From Fasciolopsis buskii (taxonomy: Eukaryota; Platyhelminthes; Trematoda; Plagiorchiida; Fasciolidae), in NCBI GenBank assembly GCA_008360955.1, contig LUCM01002879.1, forward strand, positions 135,607 to 199,606: a stretch of 64,000 nt of DNA, written 5' to 3'. Positions within the stretch are counted from its first letter, which is position 1; every line of letters starts with the position of its first letter. Positions 1-15,243 of this stretch are shown here, one piece after another. The position numbers and the translations under genes were made by a program. The notes beneath the pieces are model-generated. The model ran no database searches. It was not told the origin of the DNA and saw only the letters and a program-made list of their open reading frames with translations.

Positions 1-3000
1 TGATTCTATTGCTTTGTGTCAGATTCCTGCGGGAATTACCGTAGTTCGATAGTGAACACCTGCGTATTCATATAAATATTCTCGTGTACCACTGAATCAT
101 TGCATGGTGCATAATCAATTAGACTAATTGATGGCATCCTTACACCTTTCTGACAGTAAAAACTCCTCGGCATTGAGGTGTTTATCAACCCGTTTGAATT
201 GGTGTCAGACTGCGAGTAAATTGTAACACATACTTCTAGACAGATAGATTATAGGTCAGTGCCGATTATCAGCAGTCGTCTGCAATGTGGAACGTAACTG
301 GAATCTCATGACTGCAATTTTTTTCGTTTAAACAGCCAATGAACCCAATCACACGTAATGTTTATGAGTTACGATTTGACGGGTTTCGATAATTCATTAG
401 GTAAGTGCCGAACAAAAAGTCGATTAAAGGTGCCATTAGAATATGAACACGAGATGTTTAACTGCTTTTTGTTACGTGTTACCTAGGCGCATTCCACTTC
501 TTTCGATCATCTGATGCCCTATTCAACAGCTAACCATCCGAGAGACTCGCTGTTGACACTGATCAAAGGATGCGTCAAATACACTAAGTTTACCGTGGAT
601 TTGTTGTGCTACCAAATCCATATCATCATTTGACGATTACTAACAACTGGAGTTGCATCAGCGATAACGTTTTACACCATCAGACTAGATTTAAAATAAA
701 TGCAAATACCCTGTTTACTGAGCCGCAAATAAATTCTGGAACCTCAATGGTCAATGCAACGTAGAATCGGACAAATTTTGCCTGTTAAAACATTTTCATT
801 TATCAAAGATTGGTCCGGATAATCCGTTAAGCCGGAAAATGCATACCATTGGTATGTTGTGAGATCTGGTAGAAAGGATTCTTCACTGTACCATCGTACA
901 TTGCAGACATTCACTTCGTCTTGTCTTTCATTTGACGAGGCACATTTTCCGTCCGAGATTCGGTACACATGATGCATTCTCTTCATGTACTTACTAAACA
1001 CATCTTACGTGGTTCCACCACACTATCAGGTTTGTTGAGGCGCTCTTAAGAACACAAGAAACCCAGGACCTTTAACTATACTTTGGTGTCCATTTTGTCA
1101 GCCATTGACTATTTCCTCCAAATCAAATGAGGTCACTGATCTTTCGCGATACTGGTTGCTGGAACAGCAACTCCGTTTGAAAGACGGAAACAAAGCCTCC
1201 AAAATGCGCAGACTTTTGGTCCACTAAGCCTAGACGTATCCTACACCAATCAGATATGCTTTAATCTATCAGCTGCCGTTTATGAATAAATTGTGTCACA
1301 GTCGCGTTCTACAGCTGAAGAAAGGAAGCAAAGTATTTTCCATCCGCAACTAGGTTCAGAGTTAACAGTCAACCATTTCCAGCTTTAGATTCAAATCAGT
1401 ACTATATTATATTATAGATACGTATAAACATATACAGGTAGCAAGTAGTATCTAGATGTTTGAACTAAATTTTGCCGGAAACACATGGCCAGTTTCTTGG
1501 GTAATGCCGCTTGTCAGGGGGATAAGCCCTGCACTCTGCTGTCCAACGATCGTTATACGTTTACACTGCATCTTAATATGTGTCTTCGAAGTGTCAGATA
1601 CAAAAATATACCTGGTAATGATAACCGGTGACATTTCAGAAAGCGTAAATTACAAGTCTTAGGCTCCTCAGTTTCATTTTGTACACAATGGTAGTTGATT
1701 TCATCCAACCTAATCCAATCGGGATTCAAATGTAATTATACCGCTGAGATCAGTCCTCGTTTTCCCCAAGAACCTGTTCACACTCTATCTGTTACCAACA
1801 TCATAATAGTAACAAATTTGGTAATACCAATAACAATACTTTTGGGATTATTCAGTTCAGGCAACACGAAAAAGGGACGTTTTCGTTTCCAGCTGATTTC
1901 ATTTCGTAATTCTTCTAGATCAACGGGAACTGTATATGAGATGTTTTACCTGTTACTAAAAAATGATTTGCTTCCATATTTCTTGAGGTTTACAAACAGT
2001 TTTTTGTCTTCCAAGTAGTGGTCAGGACATATTGTCGGTGAAACTTTTTGCTGAAACACCGAACAACCCTGAACCATCTAATTTTTCATTTAACAAGGTA
2101 TGGTGTTTAGATTTAAAGTCATACCTAACGTGAGCTTTGCGTTGTCTGCCCCTAAACACTTCGTCGTATTACGTGATGTGACTGAATACAAGGCTCACTA
2201 GAATGTATCTACCGGAAATTATCGTCAACCGTAATGTGATATTGCATATAACGTTCGTTTTATTTTATATTTGCCTGGATAGTCCCGGAGTTATTCACGA
2301 AATATGAGCTTCTGTAGCGTTAGGATAACCATTGTCGAAATTAAAAAAACGGAAGAAATTATCTTCGTTTAAACTGTCTGGGGTTGCAGTTCGCATTTCC
2401 GTCTACGAGTGTGGCGAAAGTTTGCCTTTAATATTCCTACGTTATAAAAAGCAAACGCAGACGTGTCGGTTGACCGGTTAGAAAAACGATTCCAATCATC
2501 TCTAATTATTTTCCTACTGAAATTAGTTCCAAATGGAACTTGTTTTCTCATCGCTACAATATTCACTAATCGATTTCTTGATTAACAGACCGTTTGCACG
2601 GTTAAATAAAGGTACCATAGACACTATCCAAAATTCAATTCAGACCAAATCAAATCGAAACTGGGCTGAAAGAAGAAATTCTTTAGAACTAAAAGGGGAG
2701 TTGCACATTACCTCACATTTATCACACATGTTACTCATCAATTATCGATGGCTTCTATGTGATTCATCTACTATTCGGTTCCCAAAATGAAATAGGGGCT
2801 TCTTTGAGAGGTCGTTTCGTAAAACTTGATTAGAAAAGCAGTGGATTGGTACAAGATGTTCATATATTGCTGGGGAAAACGCAAGGCTCAACTTATTGCT
2901 GTTGGATTCCTAGAACTGCATTTGTAGTAAACGGGCACCAGAAAATATTAATTTTAATTTTTCACACCTTTATATGCCGATTACAGAAAGAACGTGCCTG

Positions 3001-5144
3001 AAAAGAAATCTCCCACTAGACTAATTTGACCGGTGACTTGGTTGGTTAGGTGTTTGCCGTCTTCAGCATCACAAGTCTGAATCTTGACTGCAGCTGATGG
3101 CAGTTGACACTTAGTTGCTTCCGTGCTCGTTACTATGCCCATTTCTTCCTTATGACATGCTCATCACACGAGTACTACGGAAGAGACATACTCCACTGCC
3201 GCTTGGTCCCGCTACGCAGGGGAGAAGGAAGCAGAGAACTGAAGATGGGAATGACATAGAAACACGTAAGGTCCCAATGGATCAGGTGTGGAACGAGCCA
3301 GGCAATGCAAAGTTGCCACTCACCACCTACCTTGTTTGGAAGGTTTTTGAGTAGTCGCGGATAGGTATATTGCAACAGTGTTGAATACTGTAGTTAGATG
3401 TCCACTTCAAATAAAGGTTATTTAGTTTCATTCCAATCCGAGTTTTAGATGAAAGTTTCAAGGCTGTCCTATTGCTTCAGTTGGTTTTCCATAAACTTAA
3501 CAAGTCGATTTATCATTTTGTTAAGCAACACCCAAATGGGACGGTTGCTAGCAAACATTTTCCAACCACCGCTTATCTAGATGGACTGGATTTTGGTACC
3601 AGGGGGTAATGGTTTGTCTGCTGTTGTCCATTTCATTACTAGTTTATTTGTAATGGTGACCATTGTGGTTGGCAAATTCGCCGAATTCGACACTTTCAGC
3701 AAACGGTGAGGTAGGACACACGCCCTCTACAAAAATGCATACGAGGAAAGTATGAAATAACAATTTCAGTGGTTAAATGGACTACTTATTGCGCGATTGT
3801 CTGGCTTCACGGAGATTAAGACACCAACTGGTAACAGTCCATCTTGGTTAGCTTCACGTATTTCAGTCCACAGCACATCCACAGTAAGAATGGGCCACCA
3901 ACGTAGCTTCTTGAGTGAAATTCTGATTCAACAGCTTGTTCGTGACTGCGAAATGTGGCTTAACAAGCATCAGAGTAAACAAAGAAAGGGTCAAAATTAT
4001 AAGCCCCACAAGGACATAGAGGTGAGGATGACGGTAGTCTGGCTTACTTCCTTTTCTATCCCATGATTAGTGATTTCCAACCAGCTGGTTCGGCTTAGCG
4101 GCGAATAACATGAAAATGCAATTAGCAAGGTTGTGTGGTCTATTTCTTTTTACTTTTTCCTAGTTATTGGTAAATATTTGATGAATTGCATGGCACCACA
4201 ATCTACCCTGAATCTCTGATGCTTTGTGTGAATGATGGATATATAACATACCACAAGATTTGATGTTAATAGATTTACAGGTTAATCCGGATAAATGTTT
4301 TTCTTTTTCACAGCCGTAAATCATTTTTCAACCGGATATTTTGATCCTTGGAGCTCTTTGAGATCGGGGTAAGAAGCGGCGTACTGAGCACATTTCCCAC
4401 TGGTTTGTAACGATATGACAGGTAGGAGATAAGCAGACCTCGACCATCGTCTAACACGTACAAGTATTTTCATGCATGATTGCAGAGATGACCGAGAACG
4501 TTTCGCGCTGCATAGCTCAATAGGTTGGAATTTCTGACCGGTCGACGAGAGATCTCCAGTTCGATAGAGGTTTAATTTTCACAATCACTAACCTTGCACT
4601 GATGCGATCTAGTTTCCGTTGCTATCCTAAATCACAGTATATTACCAGGTTAGGTAGAGACTTTTCAAATACAAGTGACGTACAAATTTAACGAGTGATT
4701 TTCAACACCCCTTAGATTGTCTCTGCTCTTACGCACTTCAGTGGATCACTATTTTTATATGCGATTCATCTTGTTAATTGAGTTTTAGTAGTGTCTAATT
4801 ATGACATTCCATTTTACGGAAAAAGATGAGGCCATTGCTGTTAGTACAACATGGTTGATTATTCATGACCAACATATAAGAGATTTTGTGCCATTTGTCA
4901 TGGCGAACGGAATAATCAATAAAAATAAAACTTAGATATACTTTCTTCAGATTTTTAAAGACGTTATAAACGCATGTGCGCAATGAAACAGGCCTATTCC
5001 AAAACCTCCATGATCGACTACCCGGGGAGGGGGGGAAACGGCAACAGTGATCGTGAAACTTGGAGTATCATAGAATCATATAAAGTCTCAAAAGATTAGA
5101 CGTGATGACAACCTGGGAGGCGGAGAGTTGCCATCTGCCACTAA

Positions 5145-5215
5145 TTTGACAAGCGCACCTTGGATTCGAACCTCGGAACGCCTGGAAGCAGACGTTTAGT
5201 GCACTTGACCTGACA
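5145..5215 (-). repeat. tRNA-like / tRNA-derived SINE head
   Basis: On the minus strand the segment contains an exact RNA polymerase III B-box, GGTTCGAATCC (complement of 5162-5172). An A-box-like stretch, AAGTGCACTAAACG, precedes it by roughly the spacing of a tRNA gene. No complete seven-base-pair acceptor stem is evident, so a tRNA-derived SINE or tRNA pseudogene is more likely than a working tRNA. Confidence 0.45.
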
Positions 5216-7085
5216 AAAACCAAATACTAACTACTTAGGCAACAATATAATTTTTGAGTTTTGGGCAAGGTCATTTAACTTATACTTGTTCGGTGCACTG
5301 ATTTTCAGGAAATTCATCTGATCAATGTCCAACGACCTACGGTATTATTAGTGGCTTATGAGATTTGCGACATACTTTAAGAGCCAAATGTCACTCTTTT
5401 ATCACGGAATTTGATTGTTAAATTACGAAGAAGGCTGCAGTCTGTTTAATCGGGGTGATGAAAATCTTTTCGAGTTTAAATTACCCAATATGTTTTTCAG
5501 TAATGTCCAAACCTGCGGTCGATTTATGATACCCGTTACCGGAAGTCCGCTGTTTGCATCCATTTGGCTTACAGCCCACGCATATGATCGGTCAGTATCC
5601 ACAGCTTCCACCATGTTCATCGAGTCTTACACACAGGAATGTAAAACATATTGTGTACTTTGAAAATGTAGATAAAACAGTAATTGTTTTGATTCACGGT
5701 GAAATCTTGCTCTGGAAGTCAAACTGCGAGAAGTTCGCCATGCTATACGCTTGTTTCATTGATCCCTGATCGCTGTCAGCATGGCCTCTTAGTTCAACCG
5801 GCATAACACACGTGCAACAAGTGCTTGGGTTGCGCCCATTGGTGCGCTCGAATCTGGCCCAGATCGAGAACTTTCCACGGTTAGATCAAATCTGCCTTTG
5901 TCTAAATCTGCCAAACGAAAGTCCTGAGTTTCAGTTAATTCGTTTATGTTAGTCATTGGTTTTTGACCGCGCTAAGACACTATATACTGGGTTCACAATA
6001 TCGTCTTGATAATTTCCAACTCTTTTGGTGACTTTAACTGAGAAAGCTTTGAAACAAAATTTTCACTCTCGGGAATGTAGTTTTTCAGCCGCATATTGGG
6101 ACAAGAAAACAAGCTGTCACCCCGTTCGTTGTTTTTCTCATTTATTCTGATAATATCAATCAGGAGAGCACTGGCAGTGATGATTTTGACTTTAACTTTG
6201 GTTTACCTAACTGGTTATGCAGAGCTCACATAGAGGTAAACTGATTGGATTCAACATAGGACATTTCGTCTGTGGGTTCATGATCCATGTTCTTATTCAG
6301 GCATTGGGCTTGGATCATCTGTGGTCGACGGGTACAATGTGGAATGCCAAACACTCAAATTCTTGCACTGGGAGTCACTGTGACGATAGACGTCAACATA
6401 CTGTCCCTTGGCTCTTTATCTTGCCACCATCTAGCCGGAACTGCATGTCGTAGTTACCGGCCAAGCTATCTGATCCTTGCATTGGGGTTCACAGGAGTCA
6501 AGCGCGTCTCAAAAAAGGGTGAAGAAATTACTAACGAAAAATTCAGATGTAATGAATTTATGTTCCATTTATTCATTTCACTTATCAAATAAAACTATAG
6601 AATGGATATATCGAACGAAATTTGTGGTTGGAATTGTGTCATTTCTGAGGTCTGGTAATTCGAACACTGAGGTTTCTCGCTGCAATTGACTCTTCCGATT
6701 CATTAATTAAAGAGTTCTTCTGGTAGAATAAGCCGACATAACAGACTGACAGTGTCTCCATTGTTAAAATTTGGTGGAATTACCATCGTATCATCAGTGC
6801 CGTGATTCAAGGAGCAGAAAGTTCTCCAAAATAACCAGGTGTTCGGACTAACAAACAAATCCTTCATTCATTATCTTTGGAAGTCTGATGAAATATGCTG
6901 CTTTCTTGTCACTGGCGACAGCCCACTCTACAAAAGTTGGTGTCAAAAAATTGGGATGCATATTATCAGAATCTTACCAGTGCTGATTAATTGGCCAATT
7001 ATTTTTTACTCTTTAAGCATACAACTCTGCCTATTATTCTACAGTTCGTCTGATTTTTGATGTTTTGGTTTTCATTTCTTTGTCA

Positions 7086-7110
7086 GTATATATATATATT
7101 ATATATATAT
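7086..7110. repeat. (TA)n microsatellite
   Basis: Nearly uninterrupted TA dinucleotides with one TT interruption. Other TA-rich tracts lie at about 7592-7630 and 9171-9203. No gene association is seen. Confidence 0.9.
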
Positions 7111-10100
7111 GTAGATGTAACAATTAAGTTTAGTTTGTAGAAGGGGTCACTTTAAATTAACAGGTTTTCGTCTTGTGTGCTATCTGTCGGAACCGGATAA
7201 CGGTGAAATAAAAAATCAAAACAAAATAAAACAGGAGAACTATAGAGAAGCAGATACATTTAGAGCTCATTTTCTTATATTTTTGAGAGTCACGAAGCAT
7301 CTCGTGGAAGGACACAATGGACGCCAATCCGACAATCCAACAAAACCTAGTCGTGATAGCCAGTTGTTCAAGGTTTTCGTACCATTCCACTGAGTCACTA
7401 GGCGATCACCTTGGCCCAATCTGAAAGAACAAATGACTAGAGTACTATACCTTTACCTACTCACGTTATAGTTTTGAAGAAATAATCAGATTCAGCCTAC
7501 ACATTTTGTGTACCTCATTAGTTTATGGAGGCTAGTAAGTAGTCACAGTACAAGAAAAGCTATATCATTTTGAGAATTTGTATATTTCTCTCTCTCTATA
7601 TATAAAGATATATATGTATATAGATATACAATATTTCACGAATGAACCACATGACCAAAATTCCCCTTGATGAGGTTCAGTTATCCCATTCTGAAACATG
7701 TAGTGGATAAATGTGTAGCTTCCTTGAGGTAAGGATTTCGGATGTGAACTATCTTGAACGAAGTACTGCGGATTGTGTACTTCGTAATTGTTCTATATTC
7801 ATAAAAAGAAATAATTTCAGTGTTGATATCAAGAAGACATGGGAATTGATAAAATTTCGTTGAATTCTTTTCTTTAGTTTCTTCAACCCATTTTCATTCC
7901 ATTCTGATTGTTAAAATCTAATAGGTAGTGACCTTCCTATTTTTTACGCACCAACTGTGCAAATTATTCATCGACGAGGCCTAAACAATTGTGTTTAACC
8001 AAACGATGAGAACGCGAATTTATTGTTCACTTTCGCATCATGCCTTTGCCGAACGAAAAGCGCCTCAGAATAAATGTCGCGGTCTCCTACGGCGCCATTT
8101 ATGAAAAAGTAGAAATTAAATTTACTACCATAATTCCGATAACTAGACTTCCGCTTTGGCAAAAGCCGTAGACCTTGAAATCTTTTAGGAAACATCCACC
8201 CTATTGTGGTTAGTCATTGCTAGATTTTTTCTCTCCTGCTGCTAGTCCCATTTGTCGATGGAGCGTGAATGATAAGAAGGGCACAGGCTTTTGTCTTACG
8301 CTTCTCGAATGACCTGGCAGTCCAGCTGTTACATTGCTAACTGATTTTGGAATATGACTTGCTTTCATAGCCCTTTTCCAAATGACGTAGGGGTCAACGT
8401 AATTTAGCTCTTAGATAGGAGCAACACAAATCCATACGGTAGTTTTACCTGTCAGCTTAATAATGTTCTTCATAAATCATAGATGCTTTGTAAGGGCCTC
8501 ACGCAGACTGTTGAAGCAGAGGAAAAATGTGACAATTACTTATCCTACCTCCGCTGGTTTATTTTATATGAAGCATAAGCCAGCAAAATGGATATACCGA
8601 CCCGATTGTTGTAGCTCCTGTCGAGTCACGGTGATGCATGTGTCAATACAGTAGTAGTATTTTTTCTTCAGCCGGTAGTTAAACGGGGCGAGAACAATCT
8701 GATTAGAGTCAAAGCTTTCCCAGACAGCGCCCACAGAAGCATGCTTCAACCCGAATTGAGTTCAAAGCCAATTCCCTTTCTATCACGGTTAGGGGACGGC
8801 AACAAATATGGGGTTTTTCCGATCACCAGCCATCCAATAAGAAATATCTCGCGAAATTCAAAGAGCTGCATGGTCGCTATTCGTCGCATTTTGAGATGTG
8901 TATTGACCTTATTTAGCTCAGTTTTTCTTCCCTCAAACAATCCAGCGTTCCAACATCCCCAATCTATATTGTTTACCATATTTGTCGATATTCTTTTCTT
9001 TTTGATGGTAGTTGATGTATCAGTTGTGTGCTCCGCGAAAAGGTATTTCGCACGAAGCAATTTCTTCCATGTTTACATGCAGAAGGGAATGATCATAGAT
9101 TGCAATTCCTAAACCAAATAGATAATGCATGTTTCGTTTTTACAAATTTATGGTCAGGACAGGTTGTTGTATATATATATATATATATGCAAATATATAT
9201 ATCTTAGTACATTTAGTGCATATCAGTGCACCAAACCAATGAACGGCTAACTTTAGGCAGAAAAGATCGCATTGTAGTAACCCACCAACTTTCCAACGTT
9301 TAGATCTAATTTAAGAAGTTGCAAACGTTGGCGGGATTGGTAAAAAAATAATTGGGAAACCAATGCTGTTACACTCGAACGTGTTAGCTTATATTTCGCA
9401 ATTTAGGCAAAATTGAGGTGGACTAGGTTAGGCAAATTGGTAAGGTTTTGCCAGTTTCTGACTAACAACTTTTCCTCTAGATACCATTTTACGTCTGTGT
9501 ACCAGTTTGTCTCACAACATTCATGGTGCACTTCTTCCTACAGATTTTTATCTCAAGAAACGCTTGATGGTTATTTTGCCAAAAGATACCGAAAAATAAT
9601 TATGTTGACTGATAACGTTCCAATCGCTTGTAACCATTTGTGACTGCTAAAATCATCAAGGAACACATTAGTAAACATCACATTCCAATCAACTCTGCGT
9701 TCCAAAATAGACATTTTACTCCCACGATTCTCAAAGCCCCGATATGAGTTAACCAAGCACGACCAAACTAAACAATTATGTTCTTCTCAAACAGATGGAG
9801 GGGAGAAACAGAGTAATAAATATGGACATTTAATGTTGACAGAATCATAAAAACGTTTTCACTCACTTTTTAGCCCAAGTCGTAAACCATGGATAGCATT
9901 TAAGCTTCACATGGTTTTATTCGTGCCAGCGTTTATCGGCTCACTAGTTAGTCATTTTCTAGCCTTGAACGAGAGGGAATTATCCACCGCGGGGAAGAGT
10001 TTCAGTGTAACAAAATGGTGCGAAAAAGTTACCTCCCAGTAAGGCATATGAAAATCTCGTTTTCGAATAGAACTCCTTCACGGCAAACAGATGCTCACGG

Positions 10101-13100
10101 AGACAGAATGCGTTTGACTACTGACAAGTTGGGATGAAACAAATAAAATGTCCAGACTGCTACAAGTTTCGCTCATCGTCAAGCTATTTGCAATTTTTTT
10201 TAAATACAATATGAAAACTACAAAGGATGACATCCAGTGCGACGAAATATGCCTTCACAGAGAAATCCTTGCTGAAACTGTGTCTTAAAGAATCCATGCC
10301 GCTCATATCAAATCCGCAAGCCGGCTGGACAAACTTTTGGTATCGCTTCGGAACCTGATCAGTCTATTTCTAGTTTACTTGTCTCCCGGGTAGAAACGGT
10401 CGACTGCAAATGATGACAGGCAGCCCTAGAAGGTGGTAAACGGTCAGTCGAAAATTTAATAGCTACCTATTTCTTGAAAATGATTTTTGTTTGGCCTATG
10501 CGTTCATTCGCGCGAGCAGACTAAATCCACACTCGCAAACGAACAAGCGGACAAACGTGCATCGGAAATCTCCCATTTCCGCACGTCAAAAATACTGTGC
10601 CCATAATTTGTGAGCATTTCTGTTAGTTGACATATCTCCTTCCTCACCGTGGTTAGCTCAATCTACAGATCACTTAAGGCTACTTCATTCAGTGAGTCGT
10701 TCTCATCTTAGACAACGGCTTGGATCTCTGAGCCGTTCAGTCTTTCTCTGCTCAAAACATTTGCTCTAATATGGCAAAGACAGAGTAAAGTCTTGGGAAA
10801 GGCGGATATATTACAAAACTAGGAACCCGGTAAACCACGACCTTGGTCTGCATTCATTCAGATAAAATGAACGAAATAAATGTGCATGTATGATGGATAT
10901 TTAGCAAGCTACTCTTGATCGTCTGCATACTAGATTTAGGCTGTGCTCATTGGTTGAATCACAACGGCATAAATCTCGTACTATTAGACAAGCCCATCGA
11001 AACATTCATTCTAATCCACTAGTTCGCACGATCAGATCCAAACTAACTGTGAACGAGCCGGTGGAAATAAATTACTTTTTAAGATAAAATATCACAGTAT
11101 AGCCAGAAAAAATTGTTATTCCTAATCCCGATAAAAGAATTATGTTGAATTTTCTGATAGTATTTATTCCGTGTGTTCGTGCATTACGCCCAAACACTAC
11201 TCATCCGTTTCATACCGTACACAGAAGCCGATTTTCTACTGCGCAAGAAGTAAGTGGTTCGACCGCACGAAACGCTACATTTCTTTCCGGAACCCAATTG
11301 CTTATTCACTATGCATCCGGTTTCATAAGCCACGAATTCGTGGAATGCGAGATCACAAGAGTCCGTGCTGTTAATTGGGAGAATGAACGGTACCAAATTC
11401 TTGGAACCTAAGTAAATGACACCATAACTATTTGACAAAGAAACTGACTAATTTGCTAACCTCTGCAAAGTGAATGTTACGATAATCAATAGTTTTTCAT
11501 CACACAGAATGCTTTTTGTTTTTTACCAAGGATGTGACGTTGGTTCATCCCAATTTGTGACTAAACGTATTCACATGCATGCATTTCCTCAAATTATCCA
11601 AATCAAGTTTTGTTACCAAAGCCCAAAATGCCAAAATCAAACGAACCGCCTTGCAAATTTGATGATTATCAGTGTATGGACAGTAAACCAGAGACTGCCA
11701 CCAGAGGACTTTTAAACCTGCCCATGATGAAAGCAGATAATTCGAGCAAAAAATCTGACAATCTAAAGAGACTGAAGAAAACTAGAAAACTCCTATAAGA
11801 ACACATGCAGTTCGGTCAACAAGCTCTTATTCACTTGCCGGGATTGCGCATGAGACTTTTTTGATCCAGGGAACCACGACTGTGATTTTGTGCAACGTTT
11901 TTTGTTAGCTGTTGATTGTTAGCTGCGAGAACGACTAAAGTGAATTTGCTGAAGGGGTTGCTGATTGAAGTAAGTTGCAAGCAGGCAAAAGTTTCGACAG
12001 GTCACTGTTGACTGGGAGAAGATTAGAAAGTCCGTCGATTGCTTCCGTGGATTTCGCTTCAGCCCCGTGCAAACTAGTGAGTATGAACATCTAAACCTAT
12101 CTTGCTACAGAAAATGCGATGCATCTAAAAGGTGGCCCCGATCAGAATGCGAACAGACTGTGCCGGACTAACTCATATCTCACTTGTCGGTCAGTTCCCA
12201 GTGATTTATTTTTTATTACTTAATGCTAATCGTTAATAGTTTAGCACACGCCCTGCGAGTGGTATATCAAAGCCGGGAGGACAGTGCATTGCGGTAAAAG
12301 CCAGTGCTAAGCTTAAAAAAAACGTTTGAACTACGCCTGTGCTATCGCTATGTGAACAGTTGGTCCAGAAATGCTTCATCTTGGTCAGGAGTGGTACCTC
12401 AGGTTCCGAGATGGCTGCGACTACCGAATGCCATCAAATGACCATTCGTCCCGAATGACCTTCGTCAAGAAATTCCGATTTATTGTTTTCTCGTGGTGAA
12501 GATGTTTTCAGAAAGTGTGCAGATGAGAACGAATGTGCGCACAGTCGACCGAGTTGAGCAATCTTCGGTGGTTTGTCTAGCTGAAATGGTCGTACATTAA
12601 TTCCAAACCAATCACAAAGGACATACGATTTGTATGGTTCACTTCCAACAGGTGTTTTTGAAGGGGAGACGCACAGAACATCCATGGTACATGGCCTCAC
12701 ACGAAAGCTAAGTGATCCGAGAAATTAGTTATCGAATCTCACCAGGGTGATTTCGACAGCTGCATCTGTCGTCTGGTGCCTTCCGCGAAGGGATTGTCAT
12801 GCCGAATTGAATCCCAAATCCATCAGAATCCGAAGGCTCTTTTGGAAAACAAAAGTCCACTGCATCAAGAAAACCCGAACGAATAGAAGCAAAAATTATG
12901 AATTTTTACTTACAAACAGCATTTGCTTAACATCCACAATTTGTCCAGTTAGAGGATGGAAATTATTTTTCAGTCACATTTTTGCAAATGCTTTGATTAT
13001 AGGACAGTCTATGCCGTCAAACAGACCTCACTCCACTGACCCTCTGATAAATTTATCGGAATATCTTTTCCTCTAATCTCCACCGTTTGCAGACATCCCA

Positions 13101-15119
13101 TCCTTTGTCAAATGGTAGGTGGCTGACATGAATTAGATTTTATTAGATTTTTTTATTCATTGAGGTAAATCACTGGATGGGTGTTGCTTAGTTGTTTGAC
13201 AAGAAAGTTGGTAGTGCTTGTTTCTGCGTTCAAGGATTGGTCATGATTTCGCCTATCGAAGTGGCCGTAAATAAATAGGTACACCCTTAGATATATGGAT
13301 GCATTTACTGACGGACCTTGTTTGAAAACACGAATTTACTTGGTGATATTTATTAAAGTGTCGGTATTCGTTCTGTGCTGGGAAGATATGTTCATTGAAT
13401 ACCAGCTTCTCTTGCCATATTGTATTTGTGATGTGTTATATAAACAGTTCTTAGGTTTTATACCATTCTGTCTTCTGCTAAGATCTTTTGCCCCACGTGA
13501 GCTGTTGTCTTAACAACCTGAATGGCTCAAGTCTGCGAAACAAATGTCATACTTTCGACCGTGAAACTTTTAGTCCTGGCTCCTTATTCCATTGTGCAAA
13601 ATGAAAAACTGATTGTTACGTTTTGCTGCATTTTAAAATGGCCACTTCTCATCCATATACAGAAAATGACAATAAACCTGCATAATGCTCACTTTTGTGA
13701 ATTCAGACTTACAAAACTTCAGAATATTAAAGCTTTAACTTAATTCGATGGGATTCGCCGAACATAGCCTAAAGTGGAATTCTAGCTGACTAAACCACTG
13801 TCTTCTTACGGCACATAACAATCAAAGAGTTGTTCCCATGGAATTTCGACATTACTTCACAGGATGAATTCTTTGATTTGGCGTCCGGTTTCCTACTCGT
13901 CAGCCTTAAACTAGATCCCGTCAGTTTTACTTAGGACATAATATATCGTCACGATGTGTCGAAACTTTAAGGAGGGAGAGAGAGAGAGACAAACTTCCAC
14001 CGCTCGGCCAGAAGTCCAAGCATTATCATCTGAACAGTGCGTTTTTAAATCCCAATCAGACCAGATTGCTCTTCCCTGTATTTATACATCCTGGCTACGT
14101 TTTATTCTCGTCTGCACTGTTACTTACCCCGTAATCTTTTTCGTTATTCTAGCATGTGTTGATCTCATTACCGTTTTGTCAAGCTATAAATCTCTCCTGG
14201 ACGCATCTCGTTACATGCTGGGACCCGATTTCACACTGTTCAAGCTTTCTGACCAGGCGAATTAATCCAAACAAGGTTATCACTTCTTCCCTAATCGATG
14301 TCCGCTGACTGGTTTGAAGTCCCTCTTTGACCGTCTCATGAACAGCCTTCGCTGCAATAGAACAATAAGCAAAAAAGAGATGTTAGTATATTCATAATAA
14401 ATGATGAACACAAACAGATTGAGACAATGGTCTCGAATGTCTGCTTTTTGCTTAACTGTTCGATTCTTACTACGTTTGTGCACACCAGAGGAAACAACTG
14501 ACGCAGACTGAGTGTGGGATAAATAAAAGAATTGTGGAAAAATGATAGTCACAACCAAATACCGAACGCTATAGGTTCTGCTTTCTTCATCTTCTTAGAG
14601 CTATCCGACAATCAGAAAGAAGTATTTACCTATTTTCCATTCACATTGTTTTTCTACTTACTATAGTCTTTTCCCGAAAAGCTGCCCATTGTTGTTTTAA
14701 CTCGCGGTTGCCATAAACAAAACATTAATCACCTGGACACCTGTAAAGTTATCGTACTTTTTGGAACCACAGTGTTCTAATTCGTCTTGCTGATCTCGAT
14801 GCTTTTCGTTGTCTAATTTGTGTTATCTCTTCTTCCCCACCCGAAAACCAATGCGCTCCTTTCCATATCCGTTTCTTTTTTTTCCCCTTACAGGTCCCCA
14901 GTCCCAATGAGTAAACGCGTTCGCCGAACACCACATAAACGCTAGATGGATGGTTTGATTGATTGACTGCGCACGTTGCACCCTTTGCAGTGCTGACCTC
15001 AGCAGCTTGCCTCGGCCAACATCTTGCTTTTCACATACACAGACACAGACTCAGGAAAGCCATTGGACGTGGACTAGCAACACACTTGGGCCCGCCATCC
15101 GCGAGTTTTCTCCGACCAT

Positions 15120-15243
15120 ATGTTGCACATCTGCCCTCGTGGCCAATTAGTCGTACCGGGACTACTGGTTTGCATCCGGTCACACCAGTTTCCAGTGTCA
15201 TTATCGCCTTTACTACTACTGCTATTGCTCCCAATCGTACAGT
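15120..15243 (+). CDS. Candidate first coding exon (signal peptide) of the nephrin-like gene
   Basis: An ATG opens a frame of 41 codons plus one base. It ends in a strongly hydrophobic run (SPLLLLLLLPIVQ, about residues 29-41) that looks like a signal-peptide core. The frame then meets a possible donor, AGT|GTGCGT, at 15244. Splicing there leaves phase 1, matching the phase-1 acceptor at 16065, and the junction would read PIVQ-S-INTDSLEV, a reasonable signal-peptidase region. Signal-peptide exons ending in phase 1 are usual in Ig-superfamily genes. Weak points are the non-optimal donor, the long N-terminal part before the hydrophobic core, and two other frames that are also open in this GC-rich patch. 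It is offered as the best local candidate, not as established. Confidence 0.35.

Larger units (their letters stand above)
1..15119. other. Upstream non-coding region, no supported gene
   Basis: AT-rich sequence with frequent stops in all frames. Short open frames occur (the longest is about 120 codons at 8741-9112), but none shows a recognisable domain, a paired splice acceptor and donor, or codon bias like the exons further on. It holds a tRNA-like repeat near 5145-5215 and TA-type microsatellites near 7086-7110, 7592-7630 and 9171-9188. If the candidate first exon at 15120 is right, this is intergenic DNA with the promoter near its right end. If that exon is wrong, part of it may be an earlier intron of the same gene. 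Confidence 0.6.
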
